A DNA stretch of 40,862 nt, taken from assembly GCA_031266435.1 (NCBI GenBank), contig JAISAZ010000073.1, positions 1 to 40,862 on the forward strand, in the 5' to 3' direction. The notes under the pieces are model-generated. The model made no database searches. It worked only from the letters and a program-made list of their open reading frames with translations, and was not told the DNA's origin. Positions 24,510 to 33,630 of this stretch are shown piece after piece. The DNA comes from Accumulibacter sp. (lineage in GTDB: Bacteria > Pseudomonadota > Gammaproteobacteria > Burkholderiales > Rhodocyclaceae). Each line of letters begins with the position of its first letter. The first letter of the stretch is position 1. A program made the position numbers and the translations under genes.

Positions 24510-26514
24510 TGACAACGAGAATTGGCCTTCGCTGGCGCAGCACTTCGATGCGCCAGACGGTTACACAGGACACTTCGGCTGGCTGTGCGGCTATTCAGCG
24601 GATGCCACCTTTCTTGATGATGCTGTCGAGCGTTTCACTGGTTTGACGCAAACATTGCGCGCGAATCAAGGCCGAATTGCTCTGGCGGTTTTGCTTGACC
24701 GAGGTCCGCAGATATCATTGATCGATGCTCCTGGAGTGGCGCATTTTCCGATCAAATATAGGAAGGACAAGCTTTTCCGGCTCCTGCACGCCAAGGTTGC
24801 CTTGCTTGGCTTCAGGCGGATGAATGACGATATTCAGACGGAAAACAATTCATGGCGTCTGAGGCTGATCGTTTCCACCGGCAACTGGACGAGACAGACC
24901 TTGGAAAAGAGTCTGGATTTGGCGTGGTGCGTAGACATATCGAGTGAGGAACTGTCGAGTAAAACGCTTGACGAGAATACGCGGAGTGTCTGTGCCGACA
25001 TCGAGGCGGCGAACGACTTCTTGCAATGGACGGCGAAGTTATTTGATACAAGATTGCTCGATGCCACGGTTAACGGAAAATTCAGTGAGACGAAAAATGC
25101 GAAAGATACCTTCCATGAATGGGTAGCCGCTTGTACCAAGAAGCCAAAAGGCCATGCAAGGTTTTTCGATAACAGGAAAAAATCTTTACTGTCCCAACTG
25201 CCGGCCAAGATAAAAGGCTGTGGACGGGACTACAAGCGAAACTACCTGGCAATGGGGTCCGGCTTTTATGAGTCCAGCAAGGACGGCGAACCCAAAGTAC
25301 CATTGAAAGTCATTGAGGCTTTGAAAAAAGAGGCTCTATTGACTCAAAATCCAGATGTAAACATCTACGTCAACTCAAACGCTTGTCAAGCCATTGCCGG
25401 TTCGGTCGAGTTTTTAAGAAAACAGATGATTAAAGTTCGCCCCGCGAATCAGTCCCAATCCGTTTTCGGGAAAAACGACCAACGCTCGCTTCATGCCAAA
25501 TTTTTGTTCAGTGCTAGAGCCTATAGGAATTCATGCTTATGCAATGGCGCGTGGGTCTATTTGGGTTCAGGCAATCTAACCGCTCCGGGTTTCGTCAACA
25601 AGATGAGTGAAAGCGAGGGAAACCTCGAGGCAGGCGTTGTGTTTGCCCCAGAGGGCTTGCTGTGGGAAGGCGGAAAAAACGACCTGAAAAAGGTAGTGAC
25701 GAACCTGTTGCCGATCCAGTACGATAAAGAAATTGATGACGAAACCTCACTGGAACAGGGTCCCGACATGGAATTGCGTGATGAGGATATCTATGTTGCC
25801 CCACCCATAACATGGCTGATCTGGAATGACAGAGACAAGGAATTGCAGGCGCTGGATGCAGGCGCCGGAAAAAATCCAAACGAAATTCTAAACGATTTTG
25901 CCTTGCTTGACTCCAAAAACCATGAATGCCAAAAAACCAAAACAGGGTTTCAGTGGTTGGAACAGCAGCCACGACTAGCCAAATGTCGCTGGTCGGTGGA
26001 TGGCGTACAGTTCGAGAGCATGTTGCCGGTTATTGATCAATTCGGCCGGATTGCTGCGGCCGAGCTAAAACCCATTAATTTCATCACGGACGCTTTGTTG
26101 CAACTCGAATACTTTCCTCAGCCATCGAATGATGATGATGTTGACGAGTACGGAAACATCGGGAACGGCCAGAGCAAAGATACTGCTTTACGGACAGGCA
26201 GTTATCCGATCCAGCGAATGATGGAACTGATTGAAAGTATTGCTGACAGACAAACGCGAATCGCCAAACAGGACTGGCCGCTGTGGTGCAATCGCCTTGA
26301 ACAGACCATGAGCTTAGCCAAGGACAGCGGTGAAACCAAGATGTTTATCGAAATGAAATTGAATCCGCTCAGTCCATTGTGGTGCACACCGTTTCGCCCG
26401 GATTTTGCCGAAACTTGCGCCTCCAAAGAAGGAGCCATGTACGAAGCCGCGTTGAAGCGCATCGAGGAAGCTTGGCAATGTAATCGATTGCGGAAAATTG
26501 GAGACAAGCAATGA
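24502..26514 (+). CDS. Tdp1-like HKN phospholipase-D superfamily protein
   Basis: A 670-aa protein with two PLD-superfamily half-sites. The first is LLHAKVALLGF near residue 96 followed by IVSTGNW near 121-128. The second is SLHAKFLFSA near residue 329 followed by YLGSGNLTAPGF near 354-365. Both have His-x-Lys followed by a distant Asn but lack the Asp of HKD enzymes; this HKN pattern is that of tyrosyl-DNA phosphodiesterase Tdp1, whose half-sites have the same context (STGNW/TSNL, GSGNL/TSANL). A DNA 3'-adduct or protein-DNA crosslink substrate is therefore a fair inference, not shown. The C-terminal 280 residues are unassigned. It starts within the last codons of the upstream gene and its TGA overlaps the helicase ATG (ATGA), so all three are translationally coupled. 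Confidence 0.8.
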   Translation: MNNDNENWPSLAQHFDAPDGYTGHFGWLCGYSADATFLDDAVERFTGLTQTLRANQGRIALAVLLDRGPQISLIDAPGVAHFPIKYRKDKLFRLLHAKVALLGFRRMNDDIQTENNSWRLRLIVSTGNWTRQTLEKSLDLAWCVDISSEELSSKTLDENTRSVCADIEAANDFLQWTAKLFDTRLLDATVNGKFSETKNAKDTFHEWVAACTKKPKGHARFFDNRKKSLLSQLPAKIKGCGRDYKRNYLAMGSGFYESSKDGEPKVPLKVIEALKKEALLTQNPDVNIYVNSNACQAIAGSVEFLRKQMIKVRPANQSQSVFGKNDQRSLHAKFLFSARAYRNSCLCNGAWVYLGSGNLTAPGFVNKMSESEGNLEAGVVFAPEGLLWEGGKNDLKKVVTNLLPIQYDKEIDDETSLEQGPDMELRDEDIYVAPPITWLIWNDRDKELQALDAGAGKNPNEILNDFALLDSKNHECQKTKTGFQWLEQQPRLAKCRWSVDGVQFESMLPVIDQFGRIAAAELKPINFITDALLQLEYFPQPSNDDDVDEYGNIGNGQSKDTALRTGSYPIQRMMELIESIADRQTRIAKQDWPLWCNRLEQTMSLAKDSGETKMFIEMKLNPLSPLWCTPFRPDFAETCASKEGAMYEAALKRIEEAWQCNRLRKIGDKQ

Positions 26515-29228
26515 AGCGCAAATTTGAAGGTTGGGAGAAAGTGGCCAGTAATTTGTTGGAGCTTGCGCGTGAAAAAACCATAGAACTCAACAAAGGGCAG
26601 CAAGCGAGTATAGAAGCCATCGCCGTAGGTCTACCGAATAACGGCGTGATCATCGCGGACGAAGTCGGCATGGGAAAGACCCGGATCGCGGCTACGACTG
26701 CCAAAGCCGTCCTCAACGCGGGTGGCAGGGTAGCGATACTCGTACCGCCGGGTTTGGGTTATCAATGGGGAGACGAATTACGGCAAATCGGTGTTGACGC
26801 GCCACCAATCCTTCGCAGTCTATGGCAGTATTTTAGCGCATGGGAATCGGACGACAAATCGCAACAATGTCCTTGGTTCAATGAATCCATTATTTTGATC
26901 TCCCATGCTTTTACAAATTGGCGGCTGGGCGAGAAAAGCACCCCATGGCGTTGGACATTGTTGCCGGAACTATACGCAAGACTGCGAAAAGAATTATCCG
27001 GACGACATTTGCCGCGTGGATACCACGACAACGAGAAACTTGGTGACGAGTGGGTTAAAAATACTGCCATTAGCATTACCGAATTCGTTGAAGCATTGCC
27101 GAAACGTCATCCAGCCAGAAAATTGGCTGAGGAATTGACAAAAAAAGAATTGTGGCCTTGGGCATTGAAGGCCGACGAGTACGAACGCAACGCCGAATTG
27201 CGCTCTTGGCTTGAGCAAGCCGTTGGGTTCGGCTTGGGCGTATTTGACTTGGTCATCATTGATGAGGCGCACAAGAGCCGTGGGCAAGATAGCGGCCTGT
27301 ATCGCTTAGTCGAACAAGTTGTTTTGCAGGTTGATACCACGCGCCGCATGGCGGTAACGGCGACTCCCATTGAGCTAGGTGAAAAGCAATGGAAACAGAT
27401 ATTGCAACGTATAAAAGTAAATGAAGATTCTTTATCCGGGAAAATTAAGGCCTATGCCGATGCGGTGCGCAAAGTACGACAAAATCCAAGTAATAAAGAA
27501 TATTTAGAATATTTCAAAATAACGTCAAAGCAATTCGAAGAAGCTTTGTCGCCGTATTTGTTGCGCAGAGATAAGCGTGAAGATGATGCCATAAAGAAAT
27601 TTTGTAAATACACACGCGAACCATATCATGCCTATCGACATGAAGAAGAAATTTCGATTGAAGCGAAAAGTCTTCCGCCGAAATGGAAGCAGGCCATGTG
27701 CGCCGCCGAAGTCCTGTCCTTCGTTACCCGAAAAATCGATGCCTCAGTCCTTAAACGTCTGCGCTTGACGCTCGGCAACGGCCACGGTCTCGCTGCATTA
27801 ATCGATCAAACTCAGCGCGGCGATGAGGACAAAAAACAGGATGAGTATGACGAAAAGCAAAAAGAAGAAAATGATAAACAATCCGAGAAGCAGAAAAATA
27901 CGGACGACACTCTGTCTGAAGTTGGAAAAGAAAAGCGTACACAGCGGGCACAGTGGTGGACAGAAGTGATGACCCAGCCGTTTCCAACAGAACAAGGAGA
28001 CGCGGCATTGTACGACCATCCAGCCATTCTGGCCGCCGTGGAGAAGATCGAAAAAATCTGCCGTAAAGAAAAGGTACTCGTTTTTGGTCGATTTATACGC
28101 CCGCTGAGAGCTTTGGTCGATTTACTCAACGCCAGAGAAATGCTACTGTGCCTCAAATCTGGGCGACCTTGGCCGCAGTCGAAAGTGCATGATAAAAGCG
28201 AGCAGTCAGCCATCAAAGCGGCGCATCACCAGCTATGGTCAAAAGTGGCTACTGTCGACCTAGATAATCTGGATGAGCTACTTGATAAGCAATACAAAAA
28301 ACTTGAACGGAAACGCAGAAAATTCCGAGAAAAACTTCTCCTTAATATTGACAAAGGCTTCCAGTATCTTGGTTCTCAATGCGCAAAAGGCCTATTCGAT
28401 GCCTTCAAGCGCGAAGTCGAAGAAGGAGAGGACAAATCCTTGGTATGGGTCGATCGGGCGATGTGGGAACTGATTGATCCCGAAAAAGCAAAGCCAGAGG
28501 ATTTTGCACGGGCATTCATTGATTTGATCAAAGCCGCGAGCGATCGTCCTGATGATATTGATGCCGATGATGATACCCCGATGGAGAATTTCGATGCTGA
28601 CGCCCGTTGGAACGACCTAGCCGAGATATTTGAAAGAGAATACGGGTCGTCGCGGGAAGGTGGATTTGCTCGCCTGATGAACGGTGATACAAAACACAAT
28701 ACCAGACGATTTTTGCAATTGGCCTTCAATCGCCGACATGGGTATCCAAAAGTTCTGGTCGCACAATCCTTGGTTGGCCGTGAGGGACTCAATCTTCACA
28801 AGGCTTGCCGAACGATTATACTATTGCATCCCGAATGGAATCCAGGCGTTGTAGAACAACAGATTGGCCGAGTGGATCGGCTTGGCAGTTTCTGGGAAGA
28901 CATGCTGGACAAGGCCATTGAACAAAAGTTGGATGTTCCAAAAATAAACATTCACCCGATCGTCTTTAAGGGTACTTACGATGAAGAGAACTGGCGAGTT
29001 CTCCGCGAGCGTTGGGATGATTTGCGCGCTCAGTTACATGGATTGGTCATGTCACCACGAACAGCAGAGAATTGGCCGAAGGATTTGATCGAAGAAATAA
29101 ATTCTTCAGCACCGAATTTCTCGTCTGATACTTCCGCTCGCACGCGACACATCTTGACGCAAAGCTCTGCCATACTACGTCCCATCGAGGCACACCGGAG
29201 GGAAAAATCCTCATCGATTCAAGCGTAA
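26511..29228 (+). CDS. SNF2/RapA-like SF2 helicase
   Basis: A 905-aa ATP-dependent DNA translocase. Motif I is ADEVGMGKT (residues 49-57), motif II IIDEAHKS (near 250), motif III AVTATP (near 279). The second RecA lobe has LVGREGLNLHKACRTIILLHP (near 754) and motif VI QQIGRVDRLG (near 783). GREGLN and the paired WNPGVVEQQIGRVDR are typical of the SNF2/RapA group. Between the lobes is a long charged insertion (near 440-480, rich in Lys, Glu, Asp, Gln). All catalytic motifs are intact. Its ATG overlaps the stop of the Tdp1-like gene, which argues that the two act together, perhaps as translocase and DNA-end processing subunits. Confidence 0.88.
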   Translation: MKRKFEGWEKVASNLLELAREKTIELNKGQQASIEAIAVGLPNNGVIIADEVGMGKTRIAATTAKAVLNAGGRVAILVPPGLGYQWGDELRQIGVDAPPILRSLWQYFSAWESDDKSQQCPWFNESIILISHAFTNWRLGEKSTPWRWTLLPELYARLRKELSGRHLPRGYHDNEKLGDEWVKNTAISITEFVEALPKRHPARKLAEELTKKELWPWALKADEYERNAELRSWLEQAVGFGLGVFDLVIIDEAHKSRGQDSGLYRLVEQVVLQVDTTRRMAVTATPIELGEKQWKQILQRIKVNEDSLSGKIKAYADAVRKVRQNPSNKEYLEYFKITSKQFEEALSPYLLRRDKREDDAIKKFCKYTREPYHAYRHEEEISIEAKSLPPKWKQAMCAAEVLSFVTRKIDASVLKRLRLTLGNGHGLAALIDQTQRGDEDKKQDEYDEKQKEENDKQSEKQKNTDDTLSEVGKEKRTQRAQWWTEVMTQPFPTEQGDAALYDHPAILAAVEKIEKICRKEKVLVFGRFIRPLRALVDLLNAREMLLCLKSGRPWPQSKVHDKSEQSAIKAAHHQLWSKVATVDLDNLDELLDKQYKKLERKRRKFREKLLLNIDKGFQYLGSQCAKGLFDAFKREVEEGEDKSLVWVDRAMWELIDPEKAKPEDFARAFIDLIKAASDRPDDIDADDDTPMENFDADARWNDLAEIFEREYGSSREGGFARLMNGDTKHNTRRFLQLAFNRRHGYPKVLVAQSLVGREGLNLHKACRTIILLHPEWNPGVVEQQIGRVDRLGSFWEDMLDKAIEQKLDVPKINIHPIVFKGTYDEENWRVLRERWDDLRAQLHGLVMSPRTAENWPKDLIEEINSSAPNFSSDTSARTRHILTQSSAILRPIEAHRREKSSSIQA
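29136..29176 (+). repeat. 41-nt boundary repeat, copy 1
   Basis: It begins GCTCGCACGCGACACATCTT and ends GCCATACT. It aligns without gaps to 30633-30673 and 33631-33671. This copy lies inside the last codons of the helicase gene, about 100 bases before the next start. Confidence 0.65.
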
Positions 29229-29274
29229 AGAAGTTTCGCCCCTCTCGTGATGGTCTCGCTTATTGGAGAAAGCT

Positions 29275-29696
29275 ATGCCATTTGTGCTTGAACACATTGA
29301 TGCGATAGCCAGGAAACTCGGACGCGGCGTTTTGTTCGTGGATTTCCCAGCTTGCCACCATGATATTTTCATGCGATCGGAGCGTGTCGATTACGAAAAA
29401 TACAAGCCCCGCAAGACGATCATTCGATGGCTGGACAAAAATGGGATCGGCTGGAGACCTTGTGCCGGATTCGCCGACGAAATTCTATGTCATCGTATGC
29501 CGGAGAAATCTATATCGACGTTCCGTTTGACGAAAACGACCCAACCTACAAAATGGTCGATGGCTTTCTTGCACACGACGACATGACGCCCAAGATCGAA
29601 GGATCTATTTTTTTCCATTTGCCGCTTGAAGTGGCGATGCAAAACAGGCACCACGATGAGCCAGGGTTTTGGGATAAATGGGCGGAAAACTGGTGA
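29275..29696 (+). pseudogene. Small uncharacterised gene with single-base frameshift
   Basis: Two overlapping reading frames together give one protein-like sequence of about 140 aa. The first part (MPFVLEHIDAIARKLGRGVLFVDF ... GIGWRPCAGFADE, summarised here) reads from the ATG at 29275, with GGAGAAAGC as ribosome binding site. The second part (SSYAGEIYIDVPFDEND to FWDKWAENW) lies one frame away. Adding one A to the AAA run at 29480-29482 joins them as FADENSMSSYAG. Without it the first frame ends at 29586 with no similarity to the second. I do not know the family; a mixed strand-helix cytoplasmic protein is likely. It precedes the SLOG-domain gene by about 30 bases. Either a true pseudogene or a homopolymer sequencing error. 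Confidence 0.6.
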
Positions 29697-29727
29697 TCCA
29701 TAAGTTCGCGCCTTGCATGGAAAGAAA

Positions 29728-30654
29728 ATGATGAATCCTCCTGAAAACGCGCCTTTCATCCCCATCCTCACCGTGATGGTCGACTACGGCGACGCCCCCT
29801 TCCTTTGGTTGCTCAATAGTCCCGACGAAATCGGCGTCGGGCTGAATGTCGGTAACAGCGCTTATTTGGATGAGTCGATTCCGATATCCAATGCGCTTCG
29901 GAAAAAAATCACGAAATGGGCGATCGCGTTCGATCGAACGGCGTTTTACTCCGAGAACTTCAACGCCGACAGCTGGGATTGGCTCACCTTCCACGCGCGT
30001 GGCCTGCGCCTCTCGCATCGCTTGAAGAAAGAAGTCGGTGACGCGTACCGCGTCGTGTACGACAAGCCCTGCGAGGATCCCAACCATCGTATCGACGAAC
30101 GCGTGGAAATTCTCGCCACCGGCGCCCTCCTCCCCTTGCCTCCGTTCGACGACCAGCTTCCGGCGGGCTTCTGCCAGCACGTCGTTTCCGGTGGACAGAC
30201 CGGTGCGGATCGCGCCGCACTGGATTTCGCCATGAAGCACGGCTATACGCACGGCGGTTGGGCGCCGCACAAGCGCATAGCAGAAGACGGCGTCATCCCC
30301 CGAAAATACCAATTGACCGAGATGGACGAAGGCGGCTACCGGCAACGCACCCGCCGCAACGTGATAGACAGCGACGCGACCTTGATCGTCAATCTGGGCG
30401 ATCTCGACGGCGGCTCGCTGGCGACCCAAGTCTATGCCGGGAAATCGGGCAAGCCCTGCCTTGTCGTACCGGTCGATTCCGGCGTCTCCGAAGAGACGGT
30501 CGCCCAGATCATCGCATGGCTGCGGCAGCACAAGGTGAAAACGCTGAACATCGCCGGCCCACGCGAAAGCAAGCGACCGGGAATCCACCGTTCGACTTTT
30601 GAACTCTTGAAAGCTGTCGATGCCAGCGTCAAGCTCGCGCGCGACACATCTTGA
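29728..30654 (+). CDS. SLOG/YpsA-like (putative molybdenum-carrier family) protein with N-terminal extension
   Basis: A 308-aa protein in two halves. Residues 1-140 are an unrecognised domain (ILTVMVDYGDAPFLWLLNS, WDWLTFHARGLRLSHRLKKE). Residues about 150-308 match the family annotated as putative molybdenum carriers, a branch of the SLOG/YpsA nucleotide-binding fold: VVSGGQTGADRAALDFA, GGWAPHKRIAEDGVIP, YRQRTRRNVIDSDATLIV and TLNIAGPRES. SLOG domains in defence systems sense or make nucleotide messengers; the carrier name comes from distant similarity, and the ligand here is not known. The start is one of two adjacent ATGs after GGAAAGAAA. The stop TGA lies within the -35 box of the next promoter. 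Confidence 0.75.
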   Translation: MMNPPENAPFIPILTVMVDYGDAPFLWLLNSPDEIGVGLNVGNSAYLDESIPISNALRKKITKWAIAFDRTAFYSENFNADSWDWLTFHARGLRLSHRLKKEVGDAYRVVYDKPCEDPNHRIDERVEILATGALLPLPPFDDQLPAGFCQHVVSGGQTGADRAALDFAMKHGYTHGGWAPHKRIAEDGVIPRKYQLTEMDEGGYRQRTRRNVIDSDATLIVNLGDLDGGSLATQVYAGKSGKPCLVVPVDSGVSEETVAQIIAWLRQHKVKTLNIAGPRESKRPGIHRSTFELLKAVDASVKLARDTS

Positions 30655-30673
30655 CGCTCCGTGCCGCCATACT
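30633..30673 (+). repeat. 41-nt boundary repeat, copy 2
   Basis: Differs from copy 1 at one of the first 25 positions. It overlaps the end of the SLOG gene and includes the promoter boxes of the MoxR gene. Confidence 0.65.
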
Positions 30674-30678
30674 ATGAT
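30651..30678 (+). promoter_or_regulatory. Promoter of the moxR-VWA pair
   Basis: TTGACG (30651-30656), a 16-base spacer and TATGAT (30673-30678), 20 bases before the ATG at 30699. A ribosome binding site GAAAGGA follows. GCGTCAAG / CTTGACGC forms an 8-bp inverted repeat that ends at the -35 box, a possible operator. Confidence 0.6.
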
Positions 30679-30698
30679 GCACGTGAAAGGAAAAAGCA

Positions 30699-31754
30699 AT
30701 GAAAATCCCTGTTACGGTCAATCCGGCACAGTTGCTCGATGTGCTTGTCAATGTCGCCACGATTCGCCCTGTTTTCATCTGGGGTGCGCCGGGGATCGGA
30801 AAATCGTCCATTGTGGAAAAGTTCGCGGCGGAATTCGACCTGCCTTGCGTCTCGCTCCTGGGCAGCCAGCTTGCGCCGGAGGACATCATCGGCGTGCCGC
30901 AGATCGTTGATGGGAAGAGCGTGTTTTGCCCGCCCCGCGCCATCGCGCGGGAAGAAGCGTATTGCCTGTTTCTCGACGAACTGAACGCGTGTTCGCAGGA
31001 AGTGCAAAAAGCATTCTACAGCCTGATTCATGACCGGCGCATCGGAGAGTACCGGCTGCCGGAAGGCTCGATCGTCATCGGCGCGGGCAATCGCGCGCAG
31101 GACAACGCCATTGTCAAGCCAATGTCGTCTGCGCTCATCAACCGCATGTTCCACGTCGAACTCGTCGCCTCGCACCGCGCATGGCTGGAGTGGGCCGGGG
31201 AAAACGACATTCACCCCTGGATTCTCGAATACATCGGCCTGCGCCCCGACCATCTGTGGCGGCAACCGCCCAAGACCGAGGAGCCGTTTTCCACGCCACG
31301 CTCGTGGCATATGCTCTCGGACGCGCTGAAAAGCCACGGCGAGGAAATTTCCGATACGCAACTCGAAATTCTGACCTTCGGCTGCCTTTCGCCGCATCAC
31401 GCCACGCAGTTTCGCGCCTTCGCAAAGCAGATTCGGAACCGCTACGCGCTTTCTGCGATCATCGACGGCGAACAGAAATGGCCGCAGGACCCCAAAGACC
31501 GCGACGCGCTCTATTTCCTTGCGCAGAGCTTTCGTGCACAACTCGTCAAGGAGCTGCCTGCGGACAAGAACCGGCTCTCGCCCAGCACGCTCGCTTTTTC
31601 GCTGCGCGCCAAAACGATGATGAAGGACCTTGCCGGCATCAGCCTGGAAATCGCGCAGATGGCCGTTGCCCCCGACGAGGGCGGCAAGCTGCCGGACTGG
31701 TTTATGGTCGAGATCGTACGCGACTTGCCGCGCCTGGCCGAAAAGAAAAAATGA
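30699..31754 (+). CDS. MoxR-type AAA+ ATPase
   Basis: A 351-aa AAA+ ATPase. Walker A is GAPGIGKSS (near residues 28-36), Walker B CLFLDELNA (near 88-96), and sensor-type GAGNRAQDNA lies near 128. It belongs to the MoxR branch, whose members act as chaperone-like remodelers together with von Willebrand A proteins, often inserting metals or switching a partner complex on. The VWA/metallopeptidase gene begins inside the stop codon (ATGA), the usual MoxR-VWA pairing. The gene has its own promoter overlapping the end of the SLOG gene, so expression may be separate from the helicase operon. Intact. Confidence 0.85.
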   Translation: MKIPVTVNPAQLLDVLVNVATIRPVFIWGAPGIGKSSIVEKFAAEFDLPCVSLLGSQLAPEDIIGVPQIVDGKSVFCPPRAIAREEAYCLFLDELNACSQEVQKAFYSLIHDRRIGEYRLPEGSIVIGAGNRAQDNAIVKPMSSALINRMFHVELVASHRAWLEWAGENDIHPWILEYIGLRPDHLWRQPPKTEEPFSTPRSWHMLSDALKSHGEEISDTQLEILTFGCLSPHHATQFRAFAKQIRNRYALSAIIDGEQKWPQDPKDRDALYFLAQSFRAQLVKELPADKNRLSPSTLAFSLRAKTMMKDLAGISLEIAQMAVAPDEGGKLPDWFMVEIVRDLPRLAEKKK

Positions 31755-33586
31755 GCGGGTCGCAAGGCAGGAAAAAGGAAGACCCGGCGCGGAAAAACTT
31801 TGACGCCGGTGTCGGAATGGTCAAGGATCACCCCGTTTTCGCGCCGCTCCTGCGTGCGGCTTCGCTTTATCGCGGAGACAAACCGTATTTTCGCCCGAAA
31901 CATTACCGGGAATCCGCGCACGGCCTCGTTTATGTGACGGCTGGCGGTCATCTCTACTGCCATTCCACCCGCCGCGCCGAACCCGCCGCTTGGGCGCGCG
32001 CGATCGCGCATTGTCTCCTGCATCTGGGCATGGGGCATTTCGTCGTCCACGAGCACCCCCAGTTGTGGAACCTCGCCTGCGATCTCGTCGTGGAAAAATT
32101 CCTCGGCGATCTGCGCTTCGCCACGCCGATTGCCGACATTCCCCTCCCCGGCGGCATCAACGACGAGGAAAGGCTCTACCGACGGCTTGTCGAACAGGGC
32201 ATCCGGGAAGTGACCGGCACGAGCGCGGCGCTCTTCGGCACTGCCGGAGACAATGAATCCGACATGCTGTTTCCGGCGGAAGGAGAAAAAGGCGGCTACC
32301 ATCCCCACAACTGGGCGCGGCTCTTCGCGGCGGGGGTCGAGCAAGCCGTGCGCAACGCGGTCAACGTGGCGGCGGGCTACACACCCTTGTCTCCATCGGG
32401 CGAAGCTCTCGACTCCGCCGCCGCGCGCGCGAAGGCGTGGTTCATTTCCTCCTACCCTCTTTTGGGCGCGATCGCGGCGAGTTTTCGCCTCATCGAAGAC
32501 CCGCTCGTCTGTCAGCGCATGGAGATTCACGTCGCGGCCGTCTCGGCCATGCTTCAGGAAATCTACATCAATCCGGCGGCAGGCCTTTCTTCAGAAGAAA
32601 TGCGTTTCGTCATGGCGCACGAATTCCTCCACGTCGCGCTCCGGCACGATGTCCGCCACGTCTGGCGCGACGCCTACCTCTGGAATGTCGCCTGCGACTT
32701 CGTCATCAACGGCTGGCTCACCGAGATGCGCGTCGGCGAGCGTCCTGCCAGCGCACTTTATGATCCGCAATTCCAAGGGGCGAGCGCCGAGGCGGTGTAT
32801 GACCGCATCGTCACCGACATGCGCCGCTACCGGAAACTCGCCACGCTGCGCGGCGTGGAACTCGGCGACATTCTGCCCGGTGAAGGCGCCCGCGCGCAGG
32901 ACGGCGTCGACCTCGACGCCTTTTACCGCCGCGCCATCGGGCAGGGTTTGAGCTACCACGAGACGCAGGGACGGGGCTATCTGCCGGAAGGTCTGGTCGA
33001 GGAAATCCGCGCCCTGAGCCATCCGCCGATCCCGTGGGACGTGGAACTCGCGCGATGGTTCGACGAAATGTTCTCGCCGCTGGAAAAACGCCGCTCGTAC
33101 GCGCGCGCCAGCCGACGGCAATCCGCAACGCCGGACATTCCCCGTCCGGCGTGGGTGCTGGATCAGGCGCATCTCGACGGTCGCACCTTCGGCGTGTTGC
33201 TCGACACGTCCGGGTCGATGGAACGCGCGCTCCTCGCCGGCGCCTTGGGCGCCATCGCAAGTTACAGCGCCGCGCGCGACGTTTATGCCGCCCGCGTCGT
33301 TTTCTGCGACGCCGAGGCCTACGACCAAGGCTATATGAAGCCGGAAGACATCGCCGGCACGGTGAAAGTCCGGGGTCGGGGCGGCACGGTCTTGCAAGCG
33401 GGCATCGACTGCCTCGAAAAAGCCACGGATTTCCCGAAGGAAGCGCCGCTGCTCGTCATCACCGACGGCTGGTGCGAAAATCACCTCGTCCTGCATGGCC
33501 GCGAACACGCCTTCCTGATCCCCGAAGGCGCAAGACTCCCCTTTGTGCCGCAGGGAAAGGTATTCAGGATGGCGGCGCCCGACTAA
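31751..33586 (+). CDS. DUF2201-type metallopeptidase-like / VWA protein
   Basis: A 611-aa protein partnered with the MoxR ATPase. The central region carries a zinc-protease-type HExxH motif in FVMAHEFLHVALRHD near residue 289, followed by WNVACDFVINGWL, the layout of the putative metallopeptidase domain of DUF2201. The C-terminal part is VWA-like with a MIDAS motif, LDTSGSM near residue 484, and LLVITDGW near 568. The N-terminal 270 residues contain a second, degenerate copy of the same fold: AIAHCLLHLGMGHFVVHE and WNLACDLVVEKFL, lacking a clean HExxH. It is translated by stop/start overlap from moxR. Cytoplasmic, role unknown; similar pairs are taken to be metal-dependent remodelling machines. 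Confidence 0.82.
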   Translation: MSGSQGRKKEDPARKNFDAGVGMVKDHPVFAPLLRAASLYRGDKPYFRPKHYRESAHGLVYVTAGGHLYCHSTRRAEPAAWARAIAHCLLHLGMGHFVVHEHPQLWNLACDLVVEKFLGDLRFATPIADIPLPGGINDEERLYRRLVEQGIREVTGTSAALFGTAGDNESDMLFPAEGEKGGYHPHNWARLFAAGVEQAVRNAVNVAAGYTPLSPSGEALDSAAARAKAWFISSYPLLGAIAASFRLIEDPLVCQRMEIHVAAVSAMLQEIYINPAAGLSSEEMRFVMAHEFLHVALRHDVRHVWRDAYLWNVACDFVINGWLTEMRVGERPASALYDPQFQGASAEAVYDRIVTDMRRYRKLATLRGVELGDILPGEGARAQDGVDLDAFYRRAIGQGLSYHETQGRGYLPEGLVEEIRALSHPPIPWDVELARWFDEMFSPLEKRRSYARASRRQSATPDIPRPAWVLDQAHLDGRTFGVLLDTSGSMERALLAGALGAIASYSAARDVYAARVVFCDAEAYDQGYMKPEDIAGTVKVRGRGGTVLQAGIDCLEKATDFPKEAPLLVITDGWCENHLVLHGREHAFLIPEGARLPFVPQGKVFRMAAPD

Positions 33587-33630
33587 ATCGAAGTTTTTCC
33601 ATCCGTCGAGGGTAAATACAGCTTATTCCG

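Noticed and set aside
23226-29228. Assignment of the helicase/PLD unit to DISARM or the 7-deazapurine Dpd system
   Set aside because: There is no DUF1998 protein, no DNA methyltransferase and no DpdA-type transglycosylase, and the PLD protein is of the HKN type.
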